Assembly (NCBI GenBank): GCA_036936605.1
Contig: JAUPFV010000005.1
Coordinates: forward strand, 76,210,885-76,274,884
Origin: Limnanthes douglasii subsp. nivea
Lineage: Eukaryota > Streptophyta > Magnoliopsida > Brassicales > Limnanthaceae
Length of the DNA: 64,000 bases
Direction of reading: 5' to 3'
The notes under the pieces are model-generated. The model did not search any database. It was not told the origin of the DNA and saw nothing but the letters and a program-made list of their open reading frames with translations. Of this stretch, positions 44,392-56,471 are shown in pieces. Each line of letters starts with the position of its first letter. Positions within the stretch are counted from its first letter, which is position 1. The position numbers and the translations under genes were made by a program.

Positions 44392-46240
44392 AAATTTCCT
44401 CAATGCAGTTCCTCTGAGTGTCATGGATAAAGTCATGCACTTTATTTTTCCATCAGCTCGATATTGTAGCATCTCATTGTTGAACTATGGATATGATGCT
44501 ACGGATATCTTTCGTAGTAGTACTTATTCATTTCATGATTGTTTAACAATGGTGGCATGAGCCCGTACATAATTTTTTAGGGCCAACGGGAGAGATTTTT
44601 CATCAGATTTTCTTCATCCACGTAAAAGTTGTTCATAAAAGGGTATGTTTGATGGTACCCAAGTCTTTTGCATTTCTCGGTGATAGATTTGTATTGTTTT
44701 TTGCATGGTTGATTGAGAACATTAAAAGTACTGGTTCTATTTTATACCCTGGAAATTTGGTTTTTATATCATGTTGGGGCCTGTGGGTATCCCTGATTCA
44801 AGTTTACATGAGGGTGTGCAAAATTATGGAAGCCTACTTGTGTTCCGAAATTGTTATATGGAATCCACAATTGGAGAGCCGGAATTTGCTGTTCGTTAGA
44901 AGGAATCTCCGGTTGGGCCGTCAGAGCCTGTTGGAAATCTTGGTTATTATCTAATATATGGCTGGAACCCTTGTTGTTGGGATGGAAATTTTTAAAATCC
45001 TAGTTGATGTAGTGGATATTCAGGTTACATTATAACAGTGAGAGGAGTTCATTGGTAGGTTCTCGAAATGTCATGATGTGTTAGGGGCGGTGCTTCATTT
45101 TATATAAATTGGAGGAAATAACAACATAAAAGTTTTTCTCAATTATGGCAAAAATAACATATTTGATGGGAGAAATAGTTTCGCCATATATAAAACTCTA
45201 ACTATAATTTTTATCATATTATAAATAAAATTTTAAAATAATAAATACAATAAATGATTATTTTAGTCAAAACAAATTAATTAGTATTGATTTCTATCCA
45301 TTAAACGAGATGTTGCTTTTTGACTGATTTAAATTAGTATGAACGATATTAATTTATTTTTAATTAAAAATAAATATAATTATAAAAAAACAAGTCGACG
45401 GTTAAATAACTATTATTTATTTATATTTAATATACTTTTTTAGAAAAATTGAACCTACCATCTTTTTTTAAATGATTTGTGGCAGCTAATCAATTTTGAG
45501 ACGTTATACTATATAATTATTTTAATTTTTATAATATCTAGATAAAATATTATTTGATCTTACTTTATTTATTTATTTATATATATATATATATATAATT
45601 TTGATAAAAATGATCGCTAAACAAATATTCGAATCATTCCTTTCGGTTTTTTTCACTAAATCTCATTCACAATTTTTATCTTAACAACACCCAAAAATAA
45701 CAAATAGATCGTGAAAATAAATAATAAATTTGTATTTAAAATTTTGATTATATCATATTTTAGAGAAAAAACATAATAAAAATGAGTTTTTAGTTTACTT
45801 TTTAGGACTGGGATCGGTTCTTAAATCGTAGAGTTCGGTGATTTTGTAAAAATGAGTTTTGGCATGTATTTGGTATGTATTACCCTTTGAGTCGTAATAT
45901 CTTTTTATTTATTTTTTTGTTAGTTTTTATCTGAATTTATGTGTTATATACTTTGTAGCTAATAGTAGTAATGGTAAGTAATTAATAAGATAAAAGTTTA
46001 TTAAAAAATTTTATTCAATAATCTTGCTATAAATAATAAATATAAATTTTTATGCCTACAAACATTAAAAAATGTTTTTCATATACGGACAAATTTTTAA
46101 CAAAGTATATCCAATATTTAAAATAAATAAATAAAGATAAAACAAAACGACTAAAAAATTCAAAATTTAACACCATGCAAAATAAGTGGTTAAGTATCAT
46201 TTCGTCTGTTTATTTTTATAAAAAATGATATCGTAACAAT
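44392..46240. other. Intergenic DNA upstream of the PADRE gene
   Basis: 44649-44954 is open for 101 codons (plus strand) but I see no family signature in it. 44395-45080 has a less AT-biased, gene-like composition and could be a decayed gene. 45090-46240 is very AT-rich, with a short TA run near 45580. Confidence 0.35.
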
Positions 46241-46247
46241 TTATTTC

Positions 46248-46257
46248 TATATATCCG
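46248..46257 (+). promoter_or_regulatory. TATA box of the PADRE gene
   Basis: 'ctatatatcc' stands 196 bp before the ATG. It is followed by a C/T-rich leader ('tttctctcactaaaaccc', 'actttctttctctaaaaccc'; 46306-46370), usual for plant 5'UTRs. Transcription would start near 46280. Confidence 0.5.
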
Positions 46258-46452
46258 GACCATCCTCTCCTATATCAACAGCTCCATTCCCTTCAGCTTA
46301 GACTGTTTCTCTCACTAAAACCCATTCACAAGCCTTCACTTTCTTTCTCTAAAACCCACTTCCAGATTTCAAATCCTTTGCTTCTGCGAATCTGAAATAT
46401 CTTCACCTTTCATCTACCAAACACACCACCGGACTCTCCTTTGGTTTGTGTT

Positions 46453-46998
46453 ATGGGTAATCATATTTCCTTCGCTTTGTCCGTTCCGTCGTCAAAAAAC
46501 TCCAGATCCGCCAAGGTAATACTCCCGAATGGAGAAATTCGAGTAATCCACACGCCGTCCAAAGCGGCAGAGCTCATGCTAGAACTAGAAGTGCCGAGCT
46601 CCTTCATCGTTAACGCTCACTCAATGAAAATCGGCCAACGCTTCACGCCTCTCAGCGCTGACGAAGACCTAGATCTCGCCGGAAACGTTTACGCCATGTT
46701 CCCTATGAAACGTGTCAACTCGGTGGTCACAACCACCGACATGGGTGTTTTGTTTCTCGCCGCAAACTCGGCAAAGAAACGTAGGTTCCGAGGAAACAAA
46801 GTTGGTGCTTTTCCGGCGTCAGAAGATATTATTAATACCACGGCGGAGGAGACGGTGATTCCGAAACTGAGTTTCGATGACGTTGAAGATTTCTCAGCGG
46901 AGGAATTCATGCAACAGCTGTCTAGATCGAGGAAACCGGGTTTGGAGACGATAAAAGAGGAACCGGATCTCGGATCATTTATGATTTTTCTTACATAA
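46453..46998 (+). CDS. PADRE (DUF4228) domain protein
   Basis: An intact single-exon gene of 181 residues. The ATG at 46453 is chosen because the protein then begins MGNHISF, with Gly2 as an N-myristoylation candidate, as is usual in this family; the open frame extends four codons further but with no ATG. Residues 20-80 hold the PADRE core: 'AKVILPNGEIRVIHTPSKAA', 'ELMLELEVPSSFIVNAHSM', 'RFTPLSADEDLDLAGNVYAM' and FPM. The C-terminal half is variable and acidic ('FDDVEDFSAEEFMQQLS'). Family members are plant-specific and many respond to pathogens or stress, but no biochemical activity is established. Its GC content is well above the surroundings. It is the only convincing active host gene in the window. 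Confidence 0.93.
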   Translation: MGNHISFALSVPSSKNSRSAKVILPNGEIRVIHTPSKAAELMLELEVPSSFIVNAHSMKIGQRFTPLSADEDLDLAGNVYAMFPMKRVNSVVTTTDMGVLFLAANSAKKRRFRGNKVGAFPASEDIINTTAEETVIPKLSFDDVEDFSAEEFMQQLSRSRKPGLETIKEEPDLGSFMIFLT

Positions 46999-48177
46999 AC
47001 TTATTTTTAAAATTTAGTGCAAAAGAAAAAAGAAAAATAGGATTTAATGTTTTACTGCATTGAAAATATTTTATTTAATTATTTATATCAATGCAAATGT
47101 TTTTTTTTTTTGTAAGAGGGTAAATATATCTCTTATTATAATCTATTAATTTTATTTTAATCGAATTGTAAGGGATTATATTCTAAGGATTTGGATTTTT
47201 ATATCTTGTTTCATTGTTATCTATTAATGTAAATAATGTTAGTTCTATCTCTTAAGATTCATTGTTATCTACTTATCTATCTCGGGTTGAAAGTGTCTAC
47301 TATCTAGTTAGTTGGATTTATTCTTGGGCGGTTGGATATATTTGGGGATCTTGTTCTAAAATCCTTTAAAATTGGTAACAACACACAACCACGGTCAAAT
47401 TAAATAACGAATTATTTTGTTTAATAAAATCTGAATTCATATTTATTTTGTATAATATTGAATTTAAATATTTATTTTTACAAATTTAAAAGAAGATAAG
47501 AGGGGTTGGATAGTATATATAAAGACCGGTCTATAGCTATATATATTATGTTTTAGGTGTGATGAACGATTTATATTTTATTCATCTGATTAATATTTTT
47601 TTATTTAGAAAAAAGAAAAGAAATCAAGTGTTTGAGATTGGCTAGATTTTTTTTATATATAAAAAAAAGAAATCAAGTATTGTTTGAGATAGGCTAGATT
47701 TTTTTATGTCCTAACTAAGTCTGAGTATTATGAGTGCCACTATATATGGTAAGAGATATCCGGATAATATTTTTTCATAACCATTGCTACACATTACTCA
47801 CTTTTTTTATTATATGAAAATTTTCAATATGTCCTAAACTTTAATAACCGCTGAATAGGAGTTTATAGGAATATATCTCTTTTCATATACAACTAGAAGA
47901 AGGGCATCAAGCTCACGCAATGGAGATAAAAACCTTTCGTTGCTTAGTTGAGAATATTGATACAAGATCTACAATCCTAAGGTATGAGGTAAGGTAAGCT
48001 AACTTTAAGGAAAAGTCAATGAAAATCGATGATGATAGAGTCACTACGGATGTACCAGATTAACCGACTAAAGATGCTTATGAAATGATGGTGCATATCT
48101 CAATATTATTGTCAAATTTATTTTTCATCAATTGAGAGACCAATCGATCATTTTTTGGAATTATATTGACGTCAGTG
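46999..48177. other. 3' flank of the PADRE gene, intergenic
   Basis: No further gene. 47215-47340 resembles the first 150 bases of the window. Near 47600-47700 there is a short duplication of 'aaaagaaatcaagt' and 'gagataggctagattttttt'. Confidence 0.4.
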
Positions 48178-48370
48178 ACCAGCATTGTGGCATCAATAGT
48201 TGGCCAATGTGGCGCCAATGACGCCACCAACGGGCCAAATGAAGTAAAAACATATAAAAGATGCGATATTTTTTTTACTCGTCCAAAACTCAAAATACTT
48301 TACATTATACCATTCTTATAACGCGTAGATTTTTAAGAGCCAAGCTTATAATTTTTAAACAAAAACTAAA
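48178..48370. repeat. Dispersed repeat shared with 29160-29370
   Basis: Begins 'gaccagcattgtgg' and shares 'gatattttttt', 'ctcgtccaaaactca' and 'gtagatttttaagag' with the copy inside the hAT candidate, same orientation. Confidence 0.6.
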
Positions 48371-50202
48371 TTTTATACAATTTTTTTAAAGTTTTTTGTT
48401 AAAAAAAATATAAAAAATATTTATAATTTGAATTTTTAGTTCAAATTTTGAGAACACTTGTTTTTAACCATTATCAACATAAATGCAAAAGATCATATCC
48501 AAATTCATTTGGATTCCCGACTTTTTTAGATATGGTGATGGTTCAAACATAAAAACACTACCTAGTCTTTTTGCTAAAGCGTCATATTAAGCTACCTGGG
48601 GTGAGCCAACTTGTGAAAGATTGAGTTATGCTAAAGGTGTTTGTTTAGTCGGCAAACACCGAATGTTTCATGTATTAGTGTGTCATTTGCAGCATGTTAA
48701 GCGTAATTTATCTAGGATGGAAAGTAAAAAGACCAAAATACTCCACTTACGGCTAAATGGAAATTTGTGGTTAACGAATGAAGATGTAGAAGGATTATTT
48801 AGGAAATAGTTTTTGATTTCCGGATAAATCTATGTAATCTTGTACAAAATTTCAAACCGATATTTTTTTGGGTTCTCCAAAAAAAATCAATTTGATAAAA
48901 TTAGAGAGGTCTATGTCGAACAAAGAAAATGAATAATATTCTATTTGTTTTCGTTTTCCAACATAACTCAATATTTATGTATTTCAATCAACGAAATCGG
49001 TTTGACAGTTATGGTACATTTAGGGTCCACATATTAAAACGGTAATTAATTTTGAATGAAAACGACCAAATTTGAAATTTAAGAAAAAAAAGTCAAATTT
49101 TCAAATTCGTATTTTAAATTTGAATGAACTCGACCCCGGCCAGGAGTTTTGTCCACCGAATCCGTTAATCATGATATAATCTAACAAGCGTGCACTTCAC
49201 ACTCCAGAATTTGTTCAATAATGTATAATGATTAAATTGGTCGACTAGTCGATCTAATTAAACTAAAATATCTAACAGATTCCTCTCGATGCGAAATTTC
49301 ATATTGGTAGGAAGTTGTTGTTATGGGTGGATGTGCTTCTATTATGGCATTCGATAGGAAAAAAACCAAAATACTTTTACGAAAAAACAAATAAGTGGAG
49401 ATCTATGGTTGTGTATTAATGATAGACCTTATATGCTTCATAGTAGTCCTAGCTAGCCCTACTCTGTACCGAAGGGGGTAGGTCAGTCGGTTATACAAAG
49501 AGGTCGGAGCCATTGGTTATTACAAATTGTAAAGCACTTGAATAAAAAACAATGGTAGGATTTTACCCTTAGACGATTGTTGTTTGTAGGAGTTGGAAGC
49601 GATACATTGCATATCTTTTGAGACGGATCGAAGATATTGTATCTATAAGTCTTTAAACATCGGATGAAGAGATGTGAAGACGTGATTTCAAGACTTTATT
49701 AAGAGTAAGGGTGAGATTCGTTCGGTTTGGTTTGTTTTTCTTACATATATTTGAACCAAACCGAAATAATTTGGTTTATAAATTATTAAACCGATTTGTT
49801 AAAATTATATTGATTTTTTTTCTATCGGTCGATTTTTTTTTGTTTGAACATTAATGCGGTTTAGTTTTTTTTCTAATTTATTTTAAAAACAATTGAGAAA
49901 AAAATTAAAATATTAAAATAAAAGAGGGGTCGGAAAAAGAAGTTGTGGCCATTGGTTTTCACAATTTGAAAGCACTTGAGTCTGCAACAATAGTATGGTT
50001 AGCCCTTATATGGTGGTTGTTTGTGGGGGTTGGAAAGGGTACGTAACATAAATTTTTGGGACAAAATAAAAATGATGTCGCTATAATTCTTTAAACATCG
50101 ACGATAATACGCAGAGACGTGATTTCATGACTTTTTTTAGACTTGATCCTGATTCGATCTACAACATGATTTTGCTACGGGCAACTGAAACTCCTTCAAA
50201 AA
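48371..50202. other. Intergenic DNA, no recognisable gene
   Basis: Short frames only. 48621-48809 (plus) is open for 62 codons without a family signature. 49730-49850 has words like 'tttggtttgtttttctt' and 'aaccaaaccgaaata', resembling the low-complexity arms of MITEs. Confidence 0.4.
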
Positions 50203-50537
50203 TACTTGATGATGGGTATATCATATTGTTGTAAAAGATTCACGCTTTCGGGTATGTGAAGTACGCAATTGATTATGCTCTGGATGTCAACGTTTTTGTT
50301 TGGAAGATGGCCTAAAGTAGTAGGTTTAAATAAGTAGCATATATTGAATTCTCCATAGAATTGATAAAAATAGTTGATGATGGGTATATCATATTGTTGT
50401 AAAAGATTCACGTTTCGGGTATGTGAAGTACGCAATTGATTATGCTTTGGATGTCAACGTTTTTGTTTGGAGGGTGGCCTAAAGTAGTAGGTTTAAATAA
50501 GTAGCCTATATTGAATTCTCCATAGAATTGAGAAAAA
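50203..50537. repeat. Tandem duplication, 168 bp x 2
   Basis: Copies 50203-50370 and 50371-50537 differ by only a handful of bases and one deletion (cgctttcggg to cgtttcggg). Each holds 'gatgggtatatcatattgtt' and 'gtagtaggtttaaataagta'. High identity points to a recent event. 50538-51299 on the right shows no gene. Confidence 0.92.
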
Positions 50538-51299
50538 TACTTGTTGTGCGCCTAGCGGCAAATATTTGGTTTTGATGGAGAATTCAGCTTCGTTAGTGAG
50601 ATGCTCTCATCGTATTGGAAGAGAACATCATTACCAAATTGTGCGTGCGACGTATGAGTTGTAAGATGGTAGTATGAGTAAATATGCTTTGTGTATCCGC
50701 ATCGAACTATTGACAATTATCGTGTTATTGAAGCTACGTAGGTTGATGCATGATCATGTGTTTAGTACATAAAATATGGAATTCGCATGTTGGGTATACA
50801 TGTTTTGTGTAACGTACCTTTGGGGACGCTATGCGAACCATAGTCAATTTATGTGTCCCGAGTATGCTTTCATGTTAATCATCCGCTTGATTTTGGTGCA
50901 CGGCTGATTGGCTATTCTTTTGGGGACGTAAAGCAAAATGGACAAAAGATTTTCACCTCTATGCGTCCATTAAAGCTCTCTTTCGGACGACGGTTGCATC
51001 CATTTTAATTTTCTTGACTCGATCGGGTTTGCAAAGTAAATGGACGTTTGTCTCGCAAATGATTGGTACTTGGTTGATTATGCCAATAGTCATATGCTTG
51101 TCTCAAATATTAAGTCATGCATGTGTAAGCATGAGCTAATTCAGACTGTGAAACTGCGATGTCTCATTAAATTAGTTATAGTTTGTTTAATGGTGCAAGG
51201 TTGAAATCAACATCCGGAGAGTAATGATGTTGCTGAGGGTTTTTCTTACATTTATAATATATTAATGCTCCCCCCCCTTCACACCTTAGAGTTTGGCTG

Positions 51300-52770
51300 A
51301 ACAATTATCCCATAAGTTTGATATATATAAAATGGGTAAGTATGATGGATTTGGAGATCCTGAACATCATATTCAGGTTGAACAACGTATCAAGGTGGAT
51401 GTGATTATGTGTCTAAGGTCCAAGTCGAACTCTCAACCTCTTATCCATTGAATCTAACTTTAGCATCGATTGAGGTACCTTACCATCCAACCCTTCCAAC
51501 CCTTATCCATATTCAACAACCATATTTCCCTCTTCCAATCATCCAAGTAAGCTCGACCACTATGGTTCCTACCATGATGATATTTTGAAAGACTGCAAGG
51601 GGAAAGAATTCGGGACGAGGCCCGACATATTGCAAAGATAGGTGGGCTCGGGGAGGTAGTCATGTTGACAACAGGAAATAAACTATGTTAAGGTAACAAA
51701 TAGAGTACCTATTATTTATCAGTAATCCAAAGATTATATGCATTTTCCAAATCGATTTCATATACAATCACCAAGAGAAGAACGAAATGACAACAAGTTC
51801 TACAAGTATCACGAAGATCCATAGCATCATTAAGGATGGAAAATTGATTAAGATTGTCAATGACATAGCTTTTGGGGTTTGTATGGAGGTTAAGTAGGAG
51901 CCAAATTTTGAGTCCAATATGATTAAGGACCTAACGGTACAATATAACAAATGACAAACTATAATTATTATAGATAAGTGTCCAAGGACCATTATAGTGG
52001 ATAACTAGATTTTGACCTTAAACATAGTCATGATTATAGATGGGGATGACTTGCTATCATGAATCACGAATACTTCAAGGAATAAACATGCTTTTAAACT
52101 TTCTTACCAGTGTCAAGGGTAGATCTCTGCTTGCTTGTAATGAGCCCTTTATCCACAAATGATTTTTATTGAGGATGATCTTTGAGAGGTCGTCAGAACT
52201 TACCAAAATGCTTTCCTCATCACTACTTACACTGCCAAGACTGAGGTAAGATTTTCCATGATAGACACTGGCAACTCTGCCAATATAATCTATAAAATCA
52301 TAGTTGATAAAATAAAAAAACTCGGCTACCTACCGAAGGTTCTATAAGTCAATGGTTGGATTGGTAAAGGAAGATACCAAGCTTTTAGATTAGTTTAAGG
52401 TCGATGTTTATTTGGGCATGTGAAAATATAAGAATATTTTGAATATCTAATTTATGATAATGGATAATCTTCAGGCCTATAATATTATACTAGGTCAGTC
52501 ATGACCCAACAAGAGACATATTATTACTTTTATAATTCACCAATACATTCGCTACATAATGGAAGGTAAGGTATGAATCGTACGAGAAAATCAAAAGATT
52601 GTTCGGGAGTATCATATGGTATCATTTGATTTGAAAAAGAAATAACAATTAAGGGGGTCTCGCTCAATGATGAAGGAGTAGATGACCTTTGTAAGACCTC
52701 AAACTTAGTTATACATATCAATGACACCAAAATGCTTAAGCTTTCCAGAGATATGTATTTAAAGGTCGTC
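51300..52770 (+). pseudogene. Gypsy gag-protease remnant G
   Basis: Plus-strand frames: 'IYKMGKYDGFGDPEHHIQ' (51325-51380) is the gag-core start; 'FIEDDL' (52167) and 'VRFSMIDTGNSANIIYKII' (52246-52302) give the protease with DTG kept; 'FGHVKI', 'EYFEYLIYDNG' and later 'RKSKDCSGV' are the protease-RT linker. Gag between 51420 and 52160 is hardly readable. It ends where element D (opposite strand) begins. Strong decay marks it as older than D. Confidence 0.7.
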
Positions 52771-52774
52771 ACTG

Positions 52775-53700
52775 TTAAGTGTTGCTAACCTTCCTGTCAA
52801 AATTTGTACTTATTTGATAGTTCGAGGCGATTTCATATATAATACAACTTTTAACTATTTTGGATCAGCTTCTATCCCTTTTTTGCTGATAACATAACCC
52901 AAGAATTTCCCCGATCGAACTCCAAAAGTATATTTCTCTAGATTCAATTCCAGCCTGATTGCCCTTAAATTCAAAAACTTATCCTCTAAATCTTCCAAGT
53001 GCGCATTGTCTGCCAAGCTCTTTACCACCAATCATTGATATACATCTCCGTGTTTTTTCCGATATGGGTAGCAAATTTATTCATCAATCTTTGGTATGTA
53101 GCCCCAATATTTTTTAACCCAAAAGGAATAACTCTATCACAATGTAATCCTCTATATGTGATGAAGGTGGTACACTCTTGATCCCTCGGATCTATCTGGA
53201 TCTGATTATATCCTGGAAAAAAGCATCCATAAAAGTCAATATTTTGTTTTCCGAAGTGGAATCGATTAACTGGTCTATTCGTGGAACATAAATGGATCTT
53301 TAGGATAGACTCGATTTAAGTCCGTAAAATCAACACACATTCTCCACTTCCCATTTTTTTCTTAGCTACTACTAGATTTTCCGTTCATAAAGGATATTGT
53401 GATTCCCTTATATGTCCGACCTTGGATAAGCAGTCCACTTCAGAAATAATAGCCTCTGACTTTTCTGATGAAAATGCCCGCCTTTTTGAATAACAGGTTT
53501 TACCTTTGGATTAATAGCCATGCTATGACAAATTATTTTGATTGATACTCATATCACGTCCTCTGTTTTCCAAGTGAAAACATCCAGATTATGAGATAAA
53601 AATTGTAAAAGTTGTTGGCGTAGAACTGGGGTCAGTAAGGTTCTTATTCAAAGTACTCTTCCCTCAGAAAATATATAATTTTCTATCTCTTCACTTACTG
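52775..53700 (-). pseudogene. Reverse transcriptase of element D
   Basis: Broken frames with 'QIQIDPRDQECTTFITYRGL', 'PFGLKNIGATYQRLMNKFAT' and 'MYINDWW' where YIDDMV is expected (first Asp changed to Asn, then frameshift). It ends with residues equal to 'SPRTIK...LTGRLA', a little further into pol than element F. Confidence 0.85.
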
Positions 53701-53770
53701 TTAATGACCCTGAGGTTTCTCTCGGATCGTCAACCATTTCATCAAAATCCGAGGTCAACCCCTCTGATTG

Positions 53771-54926
53771 TTATTCATTCATCATATCACTACTGCTGGA
53801 TCCTCGAATCCAAATCGCAGTGGCGTAGCATTCCTTAGCAACCTTTTGGTCGTTTCGAACGATCCCTACACAGTCTCCGGCGACATATTTGAAACAGTGA
53901 TGGACTGTTGATACAATGCCATACATCCTTGACAACCAGGATCTTCCAAAAATGGAATTATAACTTGTAGGATAGTCTACCATCATAAAAAACACTTGAA
54001 CCTTCTTCTTAAAAGGGTTTTCCCCCCAAATTTACCTCCCCCTCAAATTCTCCTATTACTCATGTAGTTATTCCAGTAAAACCGATGATAGTGCGCTCTG
54101 ACTAAGAAATTCGAGGAGGATTATGCATCTTGTCATAAGTAGCTTTAAAAATGACGTTCAGAGAACTCTCTATATCTATCAGCACGCGTAGAATCTCAAC
54201 GCCAACAACTTCTTTCTCAATGACCACTGCATCCTCATGTGGCCCTGCAGTCCCCAACAAATCGTCTTCATCGAAAAGGATAAAAGGAATATCTATATTT
54301 CCATACAAATGGGTATACATTTTTCCCTCTATCTGAGTAGCCAAACTTAAAATATGTATTTTCCTCGAGCTATCAGTGTTACTAGTCATTGAATTACCCC
54401 CGAAAATGGCCAATGACCCAAAATATTCACGTAAGTTTCGAACATGCCTCTTCCTTACTGGTTCTTCCACTACCATCAAAATTAACCTATCTGGATCCAT
54501 ATCTAAATATTTAGAAGCAGCATCAAAATCATCAACCTTTGAATCCAAAATCACCAAATTTTCAGCTCGCGCATTTGGATTGGTAGGTTGCGAATTTGAT
54601 GCTAAAGAATTTTTCGATGCATTGCTCTGTGCCTTCACATAATTCAATAACTTCCCATTTTCAATCAAAGTTTGGACTTCCTTTTTCAGAGCAATGCAAT
54701 TAGCAGTATCATGACCAATGTTATTATGATACCTACAAAATTTATTGTTTCGCTCCTCCATATGCCTGTTGATTGAAGCGGGTTTCCTGAAATTTACGTT
54801 TCCCTTAGTTTTATCAAAAAATACGACCATACTTTCAGTTAAATCTGCATAATATTCAGGCTTTATCCATTGATTCGGCCTCAGCCTATTGAATTGGTAT
54901 GACAGATCTTGATTAGAATGCCCCAT
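53771..54926 (-). pseudogene. Gag C-terminus and protease of element D
   Basis: One long frame (54926-54102): knuckle 'CRYHNNIGHDTANC', 'EYFGSLAIFGGNSM', 'SRKIHILSLATQIEG', 'GPHEDAVVIEKEVVG', then 'VLIDIESSLNVIF', the active site with both Thr to Ile and Gly to Glu (GAG, the same codon as in F). 53995-53771 is the linker 'MMVDYPTSYNSIFGRSWLS'. Protease activity must be lost. Confidence 0.9.
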
Positions 54927-54962
54927 AGTCCGAGGTGGTTTGTTGTTGTTCTTCGAGCGTGT

Positions 54963-56040
54963 TTATTGAGCAGCTTTTGAAGATTTCCCTTGGTTATGGG
55001 GTGTTTGTCCCGAATTCTTTGAAATGTCGATCGCTACCCCTCGAACCTTAGTTAATTCTTCAACCTTAATCTGATCTTCAACCTGAGCCATCAAAGCTCC
55101 AAAAGTTAAAGCTTTTCTTTTGGTTGTTTCATTAGCCAAATCACCTGGCAATAATCCCTCACAAAAAACAGCCATCACCACCAACTTTTCACAATTATCC
55201 AGACTTTCTTTTGTCAAAACAAAGTGCTTCGTATAATCCTTCAACTTTTCTCTAATTGCTTGTTTGTATTGGATGATCATATCTCCATTTCGCCCTCATC
55301 TCCTTTCTCCCAACAAATTGTCTCCGAAAAATAGTGAAAATTCTATGAAGTTAGAAATAGATCCCCTAAGAAGTTGGTTATACCACTTCAACGTTGTTCC
55401 CTTAAAAGTCTGTGAAAAAGTTCAACACACTAGCTTGTCTTCGTCCTCAAAATTCATTATATAATTCTTGAATCGTTCGATATGATCATCTGGATCTTGC
55501 ATCCCATCGAACTTTTCAACTTTTGAGATGTCAAAACGCTTCGGAAGCTTGATTGACCTAATTTCACTTGTTAATGGAGAATTCCTCCAATCAACGCCTT
55601 GAACGTACTGATCTCAGTTCCCATTACTGCATATAAATTCCGATAATCCCCATCGTACTGATTGGATGTATTTCCTTGACACCAGTTAGATTACCTCAAA
55701 CATCGAGGTACACTATCTAATCTGGCTTTATATTCTTTCTTAGACTTATTATATTGGCCATTCTTTTCTTTCAGAGATCCCTAATATCTTTTAAAACCTG
55801 ATCCAGAGATTTCAACTTCTTTATCACTAGATGTGATATACCTTTTTTTATTTTTCTCTTCTTTTCGAGAAGAATGACGTTCTTTTGGCGCTTTGAAGCA
55901 CGTCTTCTTCTACTCACTCTTGATTTGACAATCAGTGCAAGATCGATCAGATTGACCTCTAACTTCATTTTGATCATTCATTTGTTTTACCTCGGATTTC
56001 AACCTGCTGATGAAATGTCATATTCTCTTGATCATATTTC
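54963..56040 (-). pseudogene. Gag core and N-terminus of element D
   Basis: About 55530-55440 reads 'EKFDGMQDPDDHIERFKNY'; 55280-54963 holds 'DYTKHFVLTKESLDNCEKLV' and 'LLPGDLANETTKRKALTFGA'. 55977-55771 is the basic N-terminal part. It aligns by eye with gag of F over its length. Confidence 0.82.
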
Positions 56041-56268
56041 TCGTTCAGAGCATTTATCTTATCCGGAAGTTGATTCATTCACAACTCTATCTCAGATTAA
56101 GTATGATGGATTGGAATAGACCCTTCTTATCTCTCATCTGTCCTTTTTAAGCGTTTCAACAGCTGATCGAACCAACGAGTCATTTTCTGGATTCTTTGTA
56201 AAGTTTCAAGATTTTTTTAGATCTATAAAATACGAACAAGTAAAATAGGTACCAATTTGTTGGTCGAT

Positions 56269-56288
56269 CCCCAATGGAGCCGCCAATT
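56269..56288 (-). other. Primer binding site of element D
   Basis: Minus strand AATTGGCGGCTCCATTGGGG next to the LTR end ACTCACCA; compare AATTGGTGACTTCACTGGGG in F. Confidence 0.6.
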
Positions 56289-56471
56289 TGGTGAGTATGA
56301 TTACTTGAATTGCCTTAGTAAATGAGTGAAGTCAAGTTTTTAGAGAGAAAATTATTTGAGAGAGATACAATTAGAGTGCTCAAATGTTAACTCAAAAATC
56401 CAACCCCTTTATTATATATACCTTTGCCTTTATATAGAGGCGCAATGACTTAGCTCATAACTGAAACTGTT
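56289..56471 (-). repeat. Truncated 5' LTR of element D
   Basis: The inner 183 bp of an LTR. Words such as 'gttggatttttgagttaa', 'catttgagcactct' and 'gacttcactcatttactaag' are shared with 63427-63612 of element E in inverted orientation. Confidence 0.88.

Larger units (their letters stand above)
52775..56471 (-). mobile_element. Truncated Ty3/gypsy element D
   Basis: Minus strand: LTR part (56471-56289), primer site, gag, protease, RT up to the 'TGRLA.LN' residues, then a break at about 52770 into remnant G. The LTR is cut on its outer side at about 56471, exactly where plus-strand element E begins. Same family as E and F. Confidence 0.85.

Noticed and set aside
44649..44954. 101-codon open frame, plus strand
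   Set aside because: Hydrophobic and without any motif I know; upstream region lacks a clear promoter or continuation. Kept only as a note under the intergenic entry.
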